64,000 bases of DNA from Artemisia argyi (Eukaryota > Streptophyta > Magnoliopsida > Asterales > Asteraceae): assembly GCA_030686995.1 (NCBI GenBank), contig CM060702.1, forward strand, positions 65,908,440-65,972,439, written 5' to 3'. Below the pieces are notes generated by a model. The model worked only from the letters and a program-made list of their open reading frames with translations, ran no database searches and had not been told where the DNA came from. Positions 11,291 to 23,545 of the stretch are shown here, in pieces; positions within the stretch are counted from its first letter, which is position 1, and each line of letters begins with the position of its first letter. Made by a program: the position numbers and the translations under genes.

Positions 11291-12466
11291 GTATAACATG
11301 TAATTGATTACTAAAACGTAATAAAAATCGGATCTTTAATTGTTTTAGATACATGTTTTTGATCTAGGGTTTTTCCTTATTTTAAATTCGAAACCCTAAC
11401 CCTAATTTTGGGGGGGGGGGAGTCGATTTTTCCATGAAACCCTAATTAGGGTTTTGTGGTTATTATTGGATTATGTGTAATCACTAGAAACCCTAGGTCA
11501 TTAACCGGTTAATTGAACGTATCTTGTGACCTAATTGCTAATTGTTAGGTTTTAATCCGTGACTTACATGCATGTTCGTCATGGATCTTGTTTTTTTTTT
11601 TTTTTTTTTTTTTTTTATTTATCACATGTTAGATAGATCTTAAATTGGGGAAGACTCCAATACATATTAAAATCAATTATTATATGCTATGTGGTGTGTT
11701 TTTAGCTTTGGCCTACGCAATTGATTCGTCAATGTATGTGACTCGCCTCCATCAAGAGGAGAAGGCCTTAGTTGATTACATGCATTTTATACCTAGAATT
11801 GATTTTATTAGGATCTTTTCTAATACGGATTGCATGTGGCTAATTGTTTCACTTATTTAATTATTGGTTGTTATGATTTTCTTTGATACTTGTTTTATTG
11901 TTATTAGTTGGACTTGATGTAAGCAATAAAAGGGTTGTTTTTATAAAGAAAATTAATACGGACTAATAATGGTGAAACCCAAAAGTGATAAAGTAAGAAT
12001 CTTGCAAGGTCTTATTGCCAATCGTGGTCCGATTCGCACGGTAATCAGCTCCCAGGCGAGACTAGCAAAATTCAAACTTTATTACTATTTTGAGATTGAA
12101 TCCATAAACTTTTGCTTGAATGATGTTTTGTGCAAATATGCTTTTAAAATTAAGTCTTTTAAGATGATATTCATAACCGTGATTTGAAGGCTTAGAAAAG
12201 AACCTTAGAGTCTGCCTTGGTTATCACAATCTTGAATATGTCTTAAACGAATTACTTTTAAAATCATATGTTGTAGAAAGTCATCTTAGGGTTTTGGCAT
12301 AAACCTCAAGTATAACTTTGTGTATTAATTTCACGAATTGAATATAAAAAGTTTTTATGAAAACTTGTGTTATAAAGATGAGTGCATGCATCTTTGTACA
12401 TAATTTTGATTGACATATCAAAAATTAATACCCTTAATAATTTAAGTTACATGCCATCTAACTAAA

Positions 12467-12590
12467 AGAAACACTTGAAGTTATTATTTAGTAAACGTGA
12501 GACGCAGGCTAAATTTTAATGACAAGGTAAATTTCCGAGTGTGCGTGAGACCACACATGGAGAATTTGCAGTTTCTAAGTTAGACGACTT
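12467..12590 (+). repeat. Internal repeat with CGTGAGAC motifs, copy 1
   Basis: It shares AAACACTTG, TTTAGTAAACGTGAGACGCA, GTGAATTTCC-like, GCGTGAGACC and TTTGCAGTTTCTAA-like segments in order with 13886-14007, at roughly 80 percent identity by eye. Confidence 0.75.
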
Positions 12591-13885
12591 AATTAAGTTG
12601 ATGCGTGAGACCTAGAGCTTAAGGCATGAGATGGGATGAAACATGCTTACATGACAAATTGATGAATCAATTTGATGTAAATCCCATAATGATCTAGGAA
12701 TTGGAAAAGTGTTTGCCAATTATTGTTTGACAGATTACCATCTTTTATACTTTCACTACTAGCAGATCAACTGATGTGGTGGAATCTATGTAAAGTTGGA
12801 TCCTAGATTTTCAAGAAAATATGTTGGAATATATCCTTGGGTATTATATTTTCTTGGAAATATTAATTATCGAAAATACTAAAATTGAATTTTGTAAATT
12901 CTTTAAATGTATGAATGCAACGTTAAAATCGTAAACGTAAGTTATTCTTTTAATTGATCTACACCCGTTTGGGTTTTTGGTTAGAGTCAATGTTACTAAA
13001 AGAATAAATATAGTCTTCTTTCATTACGAGAAGTGTGAGACTTAAATCCTATTCCTTTTCATGAATGAGAAAGGTATAATAGGACGATTAGAATTGTCTA
13101 AATTCTAAATACATAACTCATAGCAAACTTTAATAGTAAGAGTATATGCACCTTATGAGTTATTAAATTAGAAACTAGACTGATTACTGCATAATGGTAA
13201 AAGACAAATTAGATTATTTTATCTAGTTGTTTTGATTTGACCATTTAAAGATACTACATACAATTGTTGGAATGGTAGATCTATACAGGAAGAAATTGCA
13301 TGCCCAGCTTTTTCAAGTTAATAATGTGGAATGTGATGAATCACATTTATGTAGTAGATTACATCCTTTTATAACCTATATAATTGTTTGAATGGGTTTT
13401 CTTAAAAGATGTAGGAAAGTAAATAGTACACTATTTCTTTCACTAATTAATGAAACATTTACAATGTTGTCAAATTTGGTGGGAGTATTGTGTTCTTATG
13501 AATGAATAAGAGATTATTATTATGTTCTCTAATTCAGTGGGAGTTACAAGACTTATTGTCTTGATCATAACTTAGATTATCTTTTGAATATCTCAAGGTA
13601 ATTACTTTCCAAATATAGACACTAATATTTTCAAGGATAGTCATGTACGTTTCCTTGATTGATTGAGTAACTCTATATCTACTAGTTATGCTAATGACAC
13701 AAATCATATTGTTCACATTGACAAGCGCGTGCGTGTTGTTTAAATGTAACATGGTGTTGTTCAATGCACAAGTGGGAGAAATCTTCATTGTGTGCAAAGT
13801 ACAACACATAAGAATATGATTTAAAGGATTCTCTTAACTGCAAGTAAGAGATTATAATTCTAATTAGATTTAATACATCTAATCT

Positions 13886-14007
13886 AAGAAACACTTGGTG
13901 TTATAATTTAGTAAACGTGAGACGCAAACTAAATATTAACAACAAGGTGAATTTCCATGCATGCGTGAGACCTACATGGATAATTTACAGTTTCTAAATT
14001 AGATATC
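13886..14007 (+). repeat. Internal repeat with CGTGAGAC motifs, copy 2
   Basis: Second copy of the block at 12467-12590, same strand, 1.4 kb away. Both copies hold two CGTGAGAC words about 50 bases apart. Confidence 0.75.
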
Positions 14008-17000
14008 TATTAGAACATGTGTCAATATGATAACAAGACAACTTCAAATATAATATTTATGTATTATTGGAATGACATAAATGCATGAAGTAATATAATA
14101 CTACTTCAATAATTATGTATTCTTAGAATGACATAAATAAACATGAAGTAGTGTGTTAACTTGAAAATATTATTGAAACCAAATGATGGTGTCCATGATT
14201 ACTTTAATTATACATGTTTATACTTTATTGTATAGTTATAAACATGAAGTCTTCTAAGTATTACAAGACTTATAATTAAGTAAGACGTTAGCTTGTTATG
14301 GTCTTTTAAGACATATACAAGAAGTCATTGAGTTGATCAATGATTAATAACGAATAGTGGGATTATAACACGTTTATGTTTTAATGCGACATAAACATGA
14401 AGTGACTTGATTAAAAAGTACTTGTGTTATAAAGCATGTAGTTGGCTTGAAAATACTATTATACCATTAAGTTGATTTAGTTGGTAAATAGACAAGCTAA
14501 AAGATATAGTTATCTTACATATTGTTTGATTGTCTTACAATATTACTTCTAATGAAATACTACAAGTATGTTGTGTGTTCAATTAGAAAGAATCAAACCC
14601 TAATGGTATTGTTTGATTAAAGATAACTATGACTTCTTTTCTTCCGAAAGTTATCAAGGTTAGAAATTGAGTATGGCTTGAATATACTCAATTAGACTCC
14701 TAGAAGATTAATAAGACGTTGTTGTGATGAATCACATTAAGTCTTAAATTGAAGTTCTGAATTTGTTAAGTTACTTATAAGAAGGTTGTTAACAAAAGAA
14801 TATCAGGAACTATCAATGTGTATTTGTAATGTCCTAAAAGAGAAAATTGGATTGTTGCTCTAATTGCTAAGTACTTATATCCTATATATTACTAAAGGCA
14901 AGTGGGAGTTTTATCTTGAGAAGATAGAATTACAAGATGCATAATCTTCTAAAACCACACTAGTTAAAATCATGATGAGGCTTAACATGTAAATGATAAA
15001 CCTCAAGATGATGGAATTATCATTTCATAGATCCACTTGGATATCTCATATATTTAATGAATATACTGACGATAATATGATGTAGTATTACCAAAATTAT
15101 GAATTGGGTAAATTACTCATACTATGAGTGTTATAGATGCTGTTCATAAAGATATTCAAATTTAAAATTTGGTTTATCTTAAATTTTTAATAGTTACAGA
15201 ATTATGATGAGTTTATTCAAAGATAATGTAACCCTAGTGGTTTAAATCTTTGTGAAATAATCATATGGACAAAAATTGTACACATATCTTAATGAATATC
15301 TTATGACAAGATTATTAATCATACTTAAGCAATTAACTATGATTGAATACTCTTTCTTAAGTACATTAAAGATATAAAGATGGTAATTGTCATATTTACA
15401 TGAATGTGAAATTTGACAATGGAATATCAAAAACTCTTTCTTGAATAATTACTTGAGCGAGGACGATAAGTAATCAAAAAGGAGTTTATGAATTCAAGAA
15501 AATCTTTGGAAGTGTACAAAATGCAATAATCCATGAATGGATAAATGCATGCATCTAGGAGATTATTCTTATGAAAAATTATTAAATCTATGTTTAGGTT
15601 TATAATTAAAATAAGGTAATTTCTAAGTATTCCAGAAAGCTAGTGGGAGTATTATGTTTTATTTACTAAATCATATATGTTGTATAACATATAAGAGTAA
15701 CATTTCATATAAGTAAAAGGTTAAACTTAATTTGGAATGAAACGTTACTTGAAAGATTTAGGAAATATAACATACAACCTTGAAACAAAAGTTTATTATT
15801 AAATAAACAAGTGCGGTAAATAAATTCTAAATAGAATATGATATATTATTTAGGATTACTATATGGATATACATATTTGTAAAGATCAAACATGAATAAA
15901 ATCTAAGTTTGACTGAAGGATTTTCATATGCATTATATTATTGTTGTATCATGCTTAAGTGCTTAAATGATTTGACAATATTTGATATCCAATTAAAGGT
16001 TATTATATAACTTGTGTAATAGATATTCTAATGGAAAATGTTTGAAATTAGAATAATGATCCTCAAATTGGAATAGCTCCTAAACATTACACATTGGATA
16101 TTAAGTTTACGGAAATTTTAAGAGCATATTGTGTTGATATACAATGATGCTGGTTTAATTGAGATGATACTCAATAACTAGTCGTGGAAGGAGTTCATCC
16201 TTATTAATAGCCATGAGAACTAGTTGTGCTTTACTAAGAGCACAGTTGCATTATACATTAAAGAATTAGAATACTTGGAACTTTAAAATGTTTGAAAGTT
16301 TGATTATCATAAGTTGGTAATTGAGGATATCACATTATTTATGAAGAATTATGTAGCTATATCAAGATAGTTGGATATACACATACAAGAATTTTACTTA
16401 TTGAATTCTTGAATTAAGTATTCTCAAAATTCGGATAGATCAAAGTTAGTTGAAATAAATGCCTTGTAAACAAGTATGATTGTCATTACTTGAGGCATAA
16501 TTTGTCTTCAAGTTATAACTTGAGACAAGATTCATTAACTAGAGTTATCATGCATTGATCTATTTAGGTATTTGGATAAAGGACATTAAGCAATTATTAT
16601 TTATAATGAATTAAAGTACTTAGTACGTTTGTTTTCATTAATAATATATTGTGTCCTATATTTGCATGTTTAAAATCCGTGAATAACTTATGTTATTCTA
16701 AATTGTCCATTGTCGATTAATGATATGGGAATATCATTAAACTAAGACAAATCTGAGTATTGGTTAAGAATATACTTGAACGTATATTGATGCGTTGACA
16801 TACCAATTTCACATGATATTTGATGAATTGAATATTGGACTTATCCCAATAATATGATTTAAAATTTAATGTGAGAATCATATTTAAAGTTATCCTCAGA
16901 CTTGAGATACCAGATAAGTGTCATGGATGTAGTGCATTTTTGTGAAGCAATCTACCGCTCACCGTAACAGGGAGTCATAAGGGTTGTTTTCAGAAGTGTT

Positions 17001-17354
17001 GCAAAGTTCATGGGTTATTCTTGTAGTCAAGAGAGAATTTGTTCCTTCTGATTTGTTCAGAAGTTTAATACTGCTGGGCCCCTCGTAGGGTTGACAAAAT
17101 GTTTGCGTGGCCACGCCCAAAGTCTATCTGGAATACGTTCAGATGTTTTGGTAATTTTGTTAAATCATAAAGAGACGAGAAACAGAAATTTAATAAAGAA
17201 CCTCACATCTTTATTAATGTGGTATTAGTAATGAAAGGATAATTATAATGATGAATCATTAAAGGTTTTTCAGGAAACCTAGCTCGGATTGAACTAGGGG
17301 CATTGGAGTGTTGCAAGACGCTAACCAATGTCATTTTACTATTAATAGATATCC

Positions 17355-17364
17355 AAGTGGGAGC
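17355..17364 (+). promoter_or_regulatory. Polypurine tract of the nested element
   Basis: AAGTGGGAGC directly abuts the 3' LTR start (TG at 17365), the position where plus-strand DNA synthesis is primed in LTR elements. Confidence 0.8.
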
Positions 17365-18159
17365 TGTTAAATATATGGATAAATATTAATATGTAAATGT
17401 CTAGTATCGAACCCGAGACCTCGGGATTGCACACTTTACAAACAAGAATAATGAAAATAAATATATATATATATATTAAATGTATCGAATATATATATTT
17501 ATAACACTTAATGGACTAAACGGTCGTTAGTTATTAACCGTATGGACTAACTATCGTTAGGGACGAAAGGTATGGACTAGAGTGTAACTTAGGAGTCAAG
17601 AAGGATCTAGAATCCCTTAGGGATGTGCTAGGCCGGTCGAACAAGGGAGGGGCAAGCCCAACCCATGTTTGTCTTGTCCTCCAAGTATTCTCTAGTATAT
17701 ATACAAGGCCAAGGGTTAGACTTTCACATCTTTTGTGCACACACTCTAACCCTAAAATCCTTGTTTTCTTTCTTTGTTTCTTGGCCGATCGAATCAACAC
17801 CTCCCAAGGGTTTGGATCGATTTTTCCAAGTCTAAAATATAAGTGTTTTGTTTACTTGCATCAAACCTTTATTCGTTGGTAGTTTGTGTGTACAAGAACG
17901 AGGTAACAACATACTTTTGTTGTTATCAAGGGATCGATTAACAAAACGGTAAGGGGTTAATCATTGATCCATATAAACCCTAATTAGGGTTCTTCATATT
18001 GTTAAAGACAATTGCTTTTGATTCTTGTTCGGGCTAGAATCACCACGGTACGTTCTTATTTATGTTTTAGTTAATATTTATGTGTTATACTTGATCCATA
18101 GCTTCCGCATACGTGTGCACTTTGATTTATATGATTGTCATGGTAATTGAATTCTAACA
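17365..18159 (+). repeat. 3' LTR of the nested Copia-like element
   Basis: 795 bp, almost identical to 10483-11273. It is followed by the CCTTC target duplication (18160-18164). Confidence 0.93.
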
Positions 18160-18164
18160 CCTTC

Positions 18165-18194
18165 CGGTATGGTAAATGGGATTTCTTCCGTCAT
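18165..18194 (-). pseudogene. gag start of the Tat element, cut off by the nested insertion
   Basis: The minus-strand ATG at 18192-18194 opens MTEEIPFTIP. The frame continues after the insertion, at 10482 leftward, as EGALGDGPNGPDPNEP. The ATG lies 36 bases downstream of the primer-binding site, as expected for gag. Confidence 0.75.
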
Positions 18195-18229
18195 AGGTCG
18201 TTGGCTTAGTATGGGTTTATTTTTCGTGT

Positions 18230-18245
18230 CCCACGGATGGCGCCA
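18230..18245 (-). promoter_or_regulatory. Primer-binding site of the Tat element
   Basis: On the minus strand TGGCGCCATCCGTGGG lies two bases after the LTR end. It matches the TGGCGCCGTCTGTGGG-type site found in Tat elements with two differences. The exact tRNA is not determined here. Confidence 0.75.
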
Positions 18246-18247
18246 AT

Positions 18248-18869
18248 TGATGATACGCTAATCCACAAGTCCAAGGTGAGGGTGCTAATCGCCTAATGAG
18301 TGACCTGTTTATCTGTATCAATCAAGAAGAATACGTTAGGAGTAAACCGGGACTTGCTCCCCGTATTAGACTCCAACGCTCAAGTCAGTGAGGTTGTAAA
18401 TGAAAGTAATATATTTCGTATATATAGAGAGAGAAAGAGATAGTTGATTGTGAATGTCCTTCGATGCCTTACCAGCCTCCCTATTTATAGGAGAGTAACG
18501 AATCCAATTTCTTATCAAATAAGAATCAAATATTTCCTCTTAGTCGAATATATTCTAATTCCGCGTGATTCATTTAATGCTCTGCTTTTATCTTATCTTG
18601 CAAACAACTTGCTTAAGTTGATATTCTAGATGAAGCCCGTGTGAACTTTATTTCATGTATGCCACGTATGCATGTATACATATCCATTCATGTATGACCC
18701 TACTATTCTCTTAGTAGCCAATTGGTTTTCCCCTGCTTATGAGTATATCAAATGTTCGTTTTGTCTTCACATGACTTTCCATGCAAGTGTATTTCTTTCA
18801 AGTATATTTTTAGTCTGTAATAGCTAATTGGTCGCTTGGTTCTAAGACATTCACATGGCTATGCTATCA
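18248..18869 (-). repeat. 5' LTR of the Tat element (622 bp)
   Basis: Minus-strand ends are TGATAGCATAGCC and GCGTATCATCA. A TATAAATAG-like promoter word lies on the minus strand near plus 18484. The last 32 bases (plus 18838-18869) recur at 3852-3883. The right flank reads AGTAT; the matching left target site has been lost. Confidence 0.78.
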
Positions 18870-20754
18870 AGTATGGTGATACATCACGAGTTTATTGCTA
18901 ACCTATTTTCACCTCTTACGGCTTCACTGTATAATCAATTATTACTAATTCTTATAACTAAAAGAATTTATATAATTTTTAAAGTGTAAAAGCAACCTTA
19001 AAACCAATTGAAATGTTGCTTTAGGTAGTAGTGTTATAAACCTTTTGATGACAAATTATCATTATCATAAGCAAAAGAACATTTGTTTGGCTATTACTAT
19101 CACGCACTATCACCCATGTCGTCCGCCAAGTTTGAAAAGGAAAAGTTAACAATTATTGACCAAATATATATTAAGAAAAGAAACAAAAACACAAACTACT
19201 ACACTTTGAATATTTTACTAAATACTTTTGTTAAGTTCTCGGGTTAAAATTCGACCATATAGCTTTGTAATGTTTACAAGGAAATTCGGGCTAGCATACT
19301 TGAGTCAAAATAGTCAATAAACTTAAATTTTAGACGATGATAAAATTTTATCACTCATATTTGAAAATGATATGTAACTCAACATCTTCTTTATAACAAC
19401 AATTAACAACCTTAAATCTACAATTTGTTTTAGTTCTTAGAAGGGAGACTATATATAGATCACATAATAAAATCTAGCCACAAGCCCACAACGCATATAT
19501 GATATGAGCAAAAACAATTATAAAGCAATGGAGCCCAATATCATTTTTTTTATACCCCAAAAAAAGTTAAGTGCTTCATTCATCTTATTTATATATGGAA
19601 GTCCATATAAAAAGCTATATCTCAAGTGTTAGCGAATTCTGTAAGATATGAAGATATAGAATGGATGAATGTTATAGAGAATAATATTGTGAACGATTGT
19701 AATGTATTATGTTTTTCTGTGAATCCATATTACAAAGGACGAGGAGATATTTATGCCCACTATACAAGAGTAACTTAGGAAACTACTAATGGCATTGTGA
19801 TCTCCGGCTAATAATACATGATACTATATCAATTACATTAAACCTATAACAAATCGGATAAGACTATATCAAACCGATAAGACCAAATCAATAGCAATGA
19901 ATGTACAGCTAACAAATTCAGGTGTTTACTAATAACAAAAACTTGAATAAAGTAAAAATCATGTTTAGATCAATCATCCTAAAACGGACACAGAATGAAG
20001 AGTGATATTGTGCTTTCCAAAAGAACTGTTTCACATAGTAAGGGTGTGCAAAAAACCGAAACTAGACCGAGAAACCGAAACCAAAGAACTGAAATTGATT
20101 GCGTGTTTAGTATTCTTAAATTTTAAAAGTTCTATTTTTATATTGCATTACAATTTCGACCTTAGAAATACCAAACCTCGATAAATCAAACAAAAACCGA
20201 AAAAACCAAACATACATAAAACCGAAACCAAACAATTTCTGAAAGCAAAAACTGAACTTTTTCGGTTCGGTTTCGTTTTAGCAAAAAACGGGCCAAACCA
20301 ATCCATGCTCGCCCATGTCACATAGTAGTATTTAAGAACTTCAGTTGCCTGCACTTAAGGCTCTCGAAATAACGTTTTATTGTTAGACATTTGTATTATT
20401 TAGAATGAACTGTATACCAACTTCTTTCTTTACTCATAGGGTTTATCGATAATCACATATACTCTACTAAGGTTTCATGTTCGTAACGCTATGGTTATCT
20501 ATCCACCTAATAGCAACAAAAGAAGGTATTTCATAAATCTATGATTGTGACAAGATTAGTTTGATTAATGTACGGATAATAACGATTTTCAAAACAACAA
20601 ACTTTTCTATTTGCATCAATATAATAATTTGTGTTTGTGAAACTCCAAAGTATAGATGACTTCAATAAATTTTCTTTTTCATTTTCTTCTCTCTTTACCT
20701 TAATTCTAAGTAAACTAATTATGATACTTTTTTTATACCATCGCTATACTAGAG
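18870..20754. other. No gene seen; low-complexity CCGAAAC tract
   Basis: AT-rich DNA without a recognisable reading frame. Between 20045 and 20300 the words CCGAAACC and ACCAAA recur on one strand and TTCGGTTCGGTTTCG appears, a simple-sequence pattern common in plant DNA that creates meaningless Phe/Gly-rich frames. Confidence 0.6.
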
Positions 20755-20959
20755 TCACTGGCGAATTCAATTTTTTTTTAAAGTGTAGCACAAAATTAAC
20801 TCAAAGTTGTACGAAAAAAATACCAAGTATCATATTTTAAAATATGAATAGGTGTTGCAGGAATTTAAAATACATAAATTTTCATAAAATTCTACATCAC
20901 GTGAGCTAAAATTGGGTATAGGCCGTGCTACACCTGCCACTGCACGAAATCCGCCCCTG
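20755..20959. mobile_element. Possible older hAT-type MITE
   Basis: The left end CACTGGCGAATTC and the right end (inverted) CAGGGGCGGATTTC are related terminal inverted repeats of the hAT-like CAGNGGCGGA type. Inside, GTGTAGCAC (20781) and GTGCTACAC (20924) form a further inverted pair. I found no convincing 8-bp target duplication, so the element is old or the ends are misplaced. Confidence 0.45.
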
Positions 20960-20969
20960 AGTTTGTGTG

Positions 20970-21349
20970 TAGGGGCGGACCCAAATGTTGAGTTTGGGGG
21001 CGGTGCCCTCCACGATTCGCCGAAAAATCCAGATTTTAGTGTAATTTTTTTTTATTGTCATGACCTTTTTATTAAAGTGCACCCCTCCAAAAAATTAAAT
21101 TGCCCTTATCTTGAAGCAAAAAATGTAAAAACCTTAGTTTTTAGTGTAAAAAAAAATTGTGACCTTTTTATTAAAGTGCATCACGAATTTTATCAATCCC
21201 CCCCCCCCCCCCCCCCCCCCCCTTTTTAGTGTAACAAAAAATAAATAAATAAATAAATTGTGACTTTTTATTAAAGTGCATCACGAATTTTATCAAAAAA
21301 AAAAAAAAAATTTTGCCTCCCGCCTTCTAAAATCTTGGATCCGCCACTG
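20970..21349. mobile_element. hAT-type MITE with perfect 8-bp target duplication
   Basis: A 380-bp element with ends TAGGGGCGGACCCAA and, inverted, CAGTGGCGGATCCAA. TTTGTGTG occurs directly on both sides (20962-20969 and 21350-21357), the 8-bp duplication expected of hAT transposition. It codes for nothing. The interior holds three related units (around 21034, 21138 and 21223) with TTTAGTGTAA and TTTTTATTAAAGTGCA, and a run of 25 C residues at 21198-21222. Confidence 0.85.
21034..21296. repeat. Three tandem-like units inside the hAT MITE
   Basis: Each unit has TTTAGTGTAA, an A/T spacer, TGACYTTTTATTAAAGTGCA and, in units 2 and 3, TCACGAATTTTATCAA. Poly-C (21198-21222) separates units 2 and 3. 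Expansion by local duplication is likely. Confidence 0.7.
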
Positions 21350-21357
21350 TTTGTGTG

Positions 21358-22129
21358 GTATAATAAGGCATCGCGCGAGCTTTTAAACTGAAGTGTAATT
21401 GAAACATGAAAGCATTGTTTGCTTTATAATTTAGTTATTTACATCATATTAACAATGTTATTTTACATTTTGTGTAGTTATATAACAATTTGGATTTTGG
21501 ACCATTGGTTTGTTATTATCTTTTTAAGTTCCCCCAAGTTTGCATCGTTCTAAAATTTTGTTTTGTTTAATGATACTTGAGAAAAAAAACTACAAACACA
21601 ACCATTTTGTTTCACTCGAACATCAAAATGATGAAATATAATTATGAATAGAATGATAATTATTTGATTGTTAAAGGTAGAAATATAGATGTATCAAACA
21701 TAGGTGAGGACGCTATACCAACCTAACTATATTAGGACATTTCTCGTGTCAGAAGAAAAGAAACATCTGATAACTCATAGAAATAAAAGAAAGATAATTA
21801 AGTAGCTAACCAACCTATAAGATACATGATTAAATTGTAGGATTAATTTCGATAGCTACCTTTACCTATATAGATTTGAAGATACGTCAAGTAACCAATA
21901 TCTAATCACTGAAGGTTGATTGGTCAATCGGCTAACCAATTTAGATATCTTTTTCCATAATTTTTTAAGACGGTTTAAAAATAAAGGTAGCGTATGACTT
22001 ATTTGATCGAGACTTTTTTGCAAGTTGAAATTATATATGTCTAAAATTTAATGTTATTAAATTCATTTAAAACTTTTTAAACATCTCAAAGTTATACAAC
22101 TTCAAGAGGTTAGATATTGATCAAGCTTA
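21358..22129. other. No gene seen
   Basis: AT-rich single-copy-looking DNA between two DNA-transposon remnants. No coding frame, RNA gene or repeat recognised. Confidence 0.5.
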
Positions 22130-22744
22130 GGGTGCTGGGAGTGCATGCGTGAGCATGCGGTGCGGTGTGTTACCCCGCACGGTAACACCGCCGCCTCGAC
22201 TTGTACACCGCACGGGGAGGGGAAATGAGTGAGCAGGTCACGCACGGGAAGAACTCAAAAATGAACGTTGGAAAGCTTGAAATGTATACGTTGGGATTCC
22301 AACGGTTATTAGGGATCCTCCGATCCAACCGGTGTTTGACGAAGCAGCCTTGGACGAGATACGAAATGAGAACACACATTTTCATCTCCGATTTGATCTT
22401 ATGGAGCATATTGACGCTCAACAATTACCATACCTCGAGGTGGACGATGAAGATTAGTTTTTTAGTATTATAAAATTTAGCATTTTCGTATTATGTAATG
22501 TTATTTTATGTTTTTTAAAAATATTATGTAATGTTTATTTAATTTTAATGAAATTTTAGTTTTTAATAAAGTTTAATGGAATTTAAAAAAGAAAAAAGGA
22601 AAAAAAAAATGAGTGAAGGGTGAGTGAAGTGACGCCTCTAAAAATATAAGTGAGTGAGAGAAAAAGTGAAGAATGATGTGGCGCATTTCAATTGGTTGGG
22701 AGTGAGTGAAGGAAAGGATGGTGAATGAAGCACTCCCTCCACCC
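22130..22744 (+). mobile_element. PIF/Harbinger deletion derivative
   Basis: The 615-bp element is flanked by TTA on both sides (22127-22129 and 22745-22747), the standard PIF/Harbinger target. Terminal inverted repeats are GGGTGCTGGGAGTGC on the left and, inverted, GGGTGGAGGGAGTGC on the right. It still contains the tail of a Harbinger-type nuclease gene (22293-22457), so it arose by internal deletion of a coding element. Confidence 0.8.
22293..22457 (+). pseudogene. C-terminal tail of a PIF/Harbinger (ALP1-like) transposase
   Basis: The frame ending at TAG 22455-22457 reads IRDPPIQPVFDEAALDEIR and then THFHLRFDLMEHI. The NxxTHxxLRxDLxEH pattern closes many PIF/Harbinger transposase proteins. 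Nothing of the catalytic DDE region remains. A different, longer frame over the same bases (22201-22473) is not the real one. Confidence 0.65.
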
Positions 22745-22747
22745 TTA

Positions 22748-23349
22748 TGTAATTTTTAGGGGCTCTAGTTATTTATCAGACAACGATAATCCAAAACTTG
22801 TTAGAAAACAATTAATTCGAGTTTATAAAGTTAAGAGCGTAAGTTTTACGTCGCAGCGAGTGCGTTGACCCATTTCTTTATAAACCATCAAAATTACTAT
22901 CATATTTATTTAGACACAAAATTAATCAAACGTTTATACTTCCTAGTATTCTTTTAAAGTTAATATGTAAACAAATTCAAACATTAAACAACTAAAAGAT
23001 TTGGCTTTTTTATTTTAAATCGGAGGTGCTAGGGATGTAGGATCCACATTATTTGTCCATGCTCAATCATAGACGACAAATGACAGGCCTCGTCTTTGTC
23101 ATTTTCATTTCGTCCTACATACATTCACATGACATTATAACAAAATTTCACCCTAGACTGGATGAAACATCTTTTCGTATGTAATATGAAATGACAAAGT
23201 TATTTTTATCATTTTAATTGGGGCTAATTCTCTAAAAAAGTGTTGTAGACTGTCAAAAACGGCAGTTTTGCGTACAAAACTACAAAACTAAAAAAAAAAA
23301 AAAAAAAAAAACCTCTTGTAAAAACTAATGTTGACACTTTTGTCTTTTT
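22748..23349. other. No gene seen
   Basis: AT-rich DNA with a poly-A run at 23291-23310. No coding frame or repeat boundary recognised. Confidence 0.5.
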
Positions 23350-23499
23350 AAGTAGTATGACCATTTTACCTTTCTAAATTACATAAACAGTCCTTGTAAG
23401 TTTGCAAAATTTGCATCAACTGTCCATAGGCTAAATTACATAAATGGTTCCTGTCGTTTGAAGAAAATTGTGTCCACCGTTCCTAATTTTTTTCAAAAT

Positions 23500-23545
<46 letters not shown>

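Larger units (their letters stand above)
11291..17354 (+). other. Interior of the nested Copia-like element, no coding capacity
   Basis: About 6 kb of AT-rich DNA with stops in every frame. Faint traces suggest descent from a Copia polyprotein. Near 16785-16850 one frame reads YIDALTYQFHMIFDELNIG, similar in layout to the end of Copia RNase H (HIDVRYHFIRE...). GTGGGAG motifs recur near 13477, 13540, 13770, 14902 and 15641. A poly-T run lies at 11590-11617. Two diverged copies of a 120-bp block occur (12467-12590 and 13886-14007). Nothing here looks translatable. Confidence 0.75.
10483..18159 (+). mobile_element. Non-autonomous Copia-like LTR element, young and coding-dead
   Basis: A 7677-bp element bounded by CCTTC duplications. 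LTRs of 791 bp (10483-11273) and 795 bp (17365-18159) start TGTTAAATATATGG and end GAATTCTAACA. By eye they differ by one base (A at 10852, C at 17738) and by two extra TA units, so the insertion is recent. A primer-binding-like TGGCATCACGAG follows the left LTR, and a polypurine tract AAGTGGGAGC precedes the right LTR, both in Copia style. The 6.1 kb interior has no long reading frame. It must have been copied by enzymes from another element. Confidence 0.9.
3852..18869 (-). mobile_element. Decayed Tat-lineage Ty3/Gypsy element, interrupted by a nested element
   Basis: Minus-strand element in the order 5' LTR (18248-18869), primer-binding site, gag, protease, RT, RNase H, a second archaeal-type RNase H, partial integrase, an antisense extra gene and a 32-bp stub of the 3' LTR (3852-3883). 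The doubled RNase H and the antisense gene are Tat-lineage hallmarks. A 7.7 kb Copia-like element (10483-18159) splits gag. Several in-frame stops, frameshifts and loss of the integrase C-terminus make it inactive. The base composition of the coding part (more GC) differs from the AT-rich DNA around it. Confidence 0.85.

Noticed and set aside
20148..20354. Phe/Gly-rich minus-strand frame
   Set aside because: It comes from reiterated CCGAAACC simple sequence, a common artefact in plant DNA.
22201..22473. 90-codon plus-strand frame in the Harbinger remnant
   Set aside because: The frame that matches the transposase tail is a different one (22293-22457).
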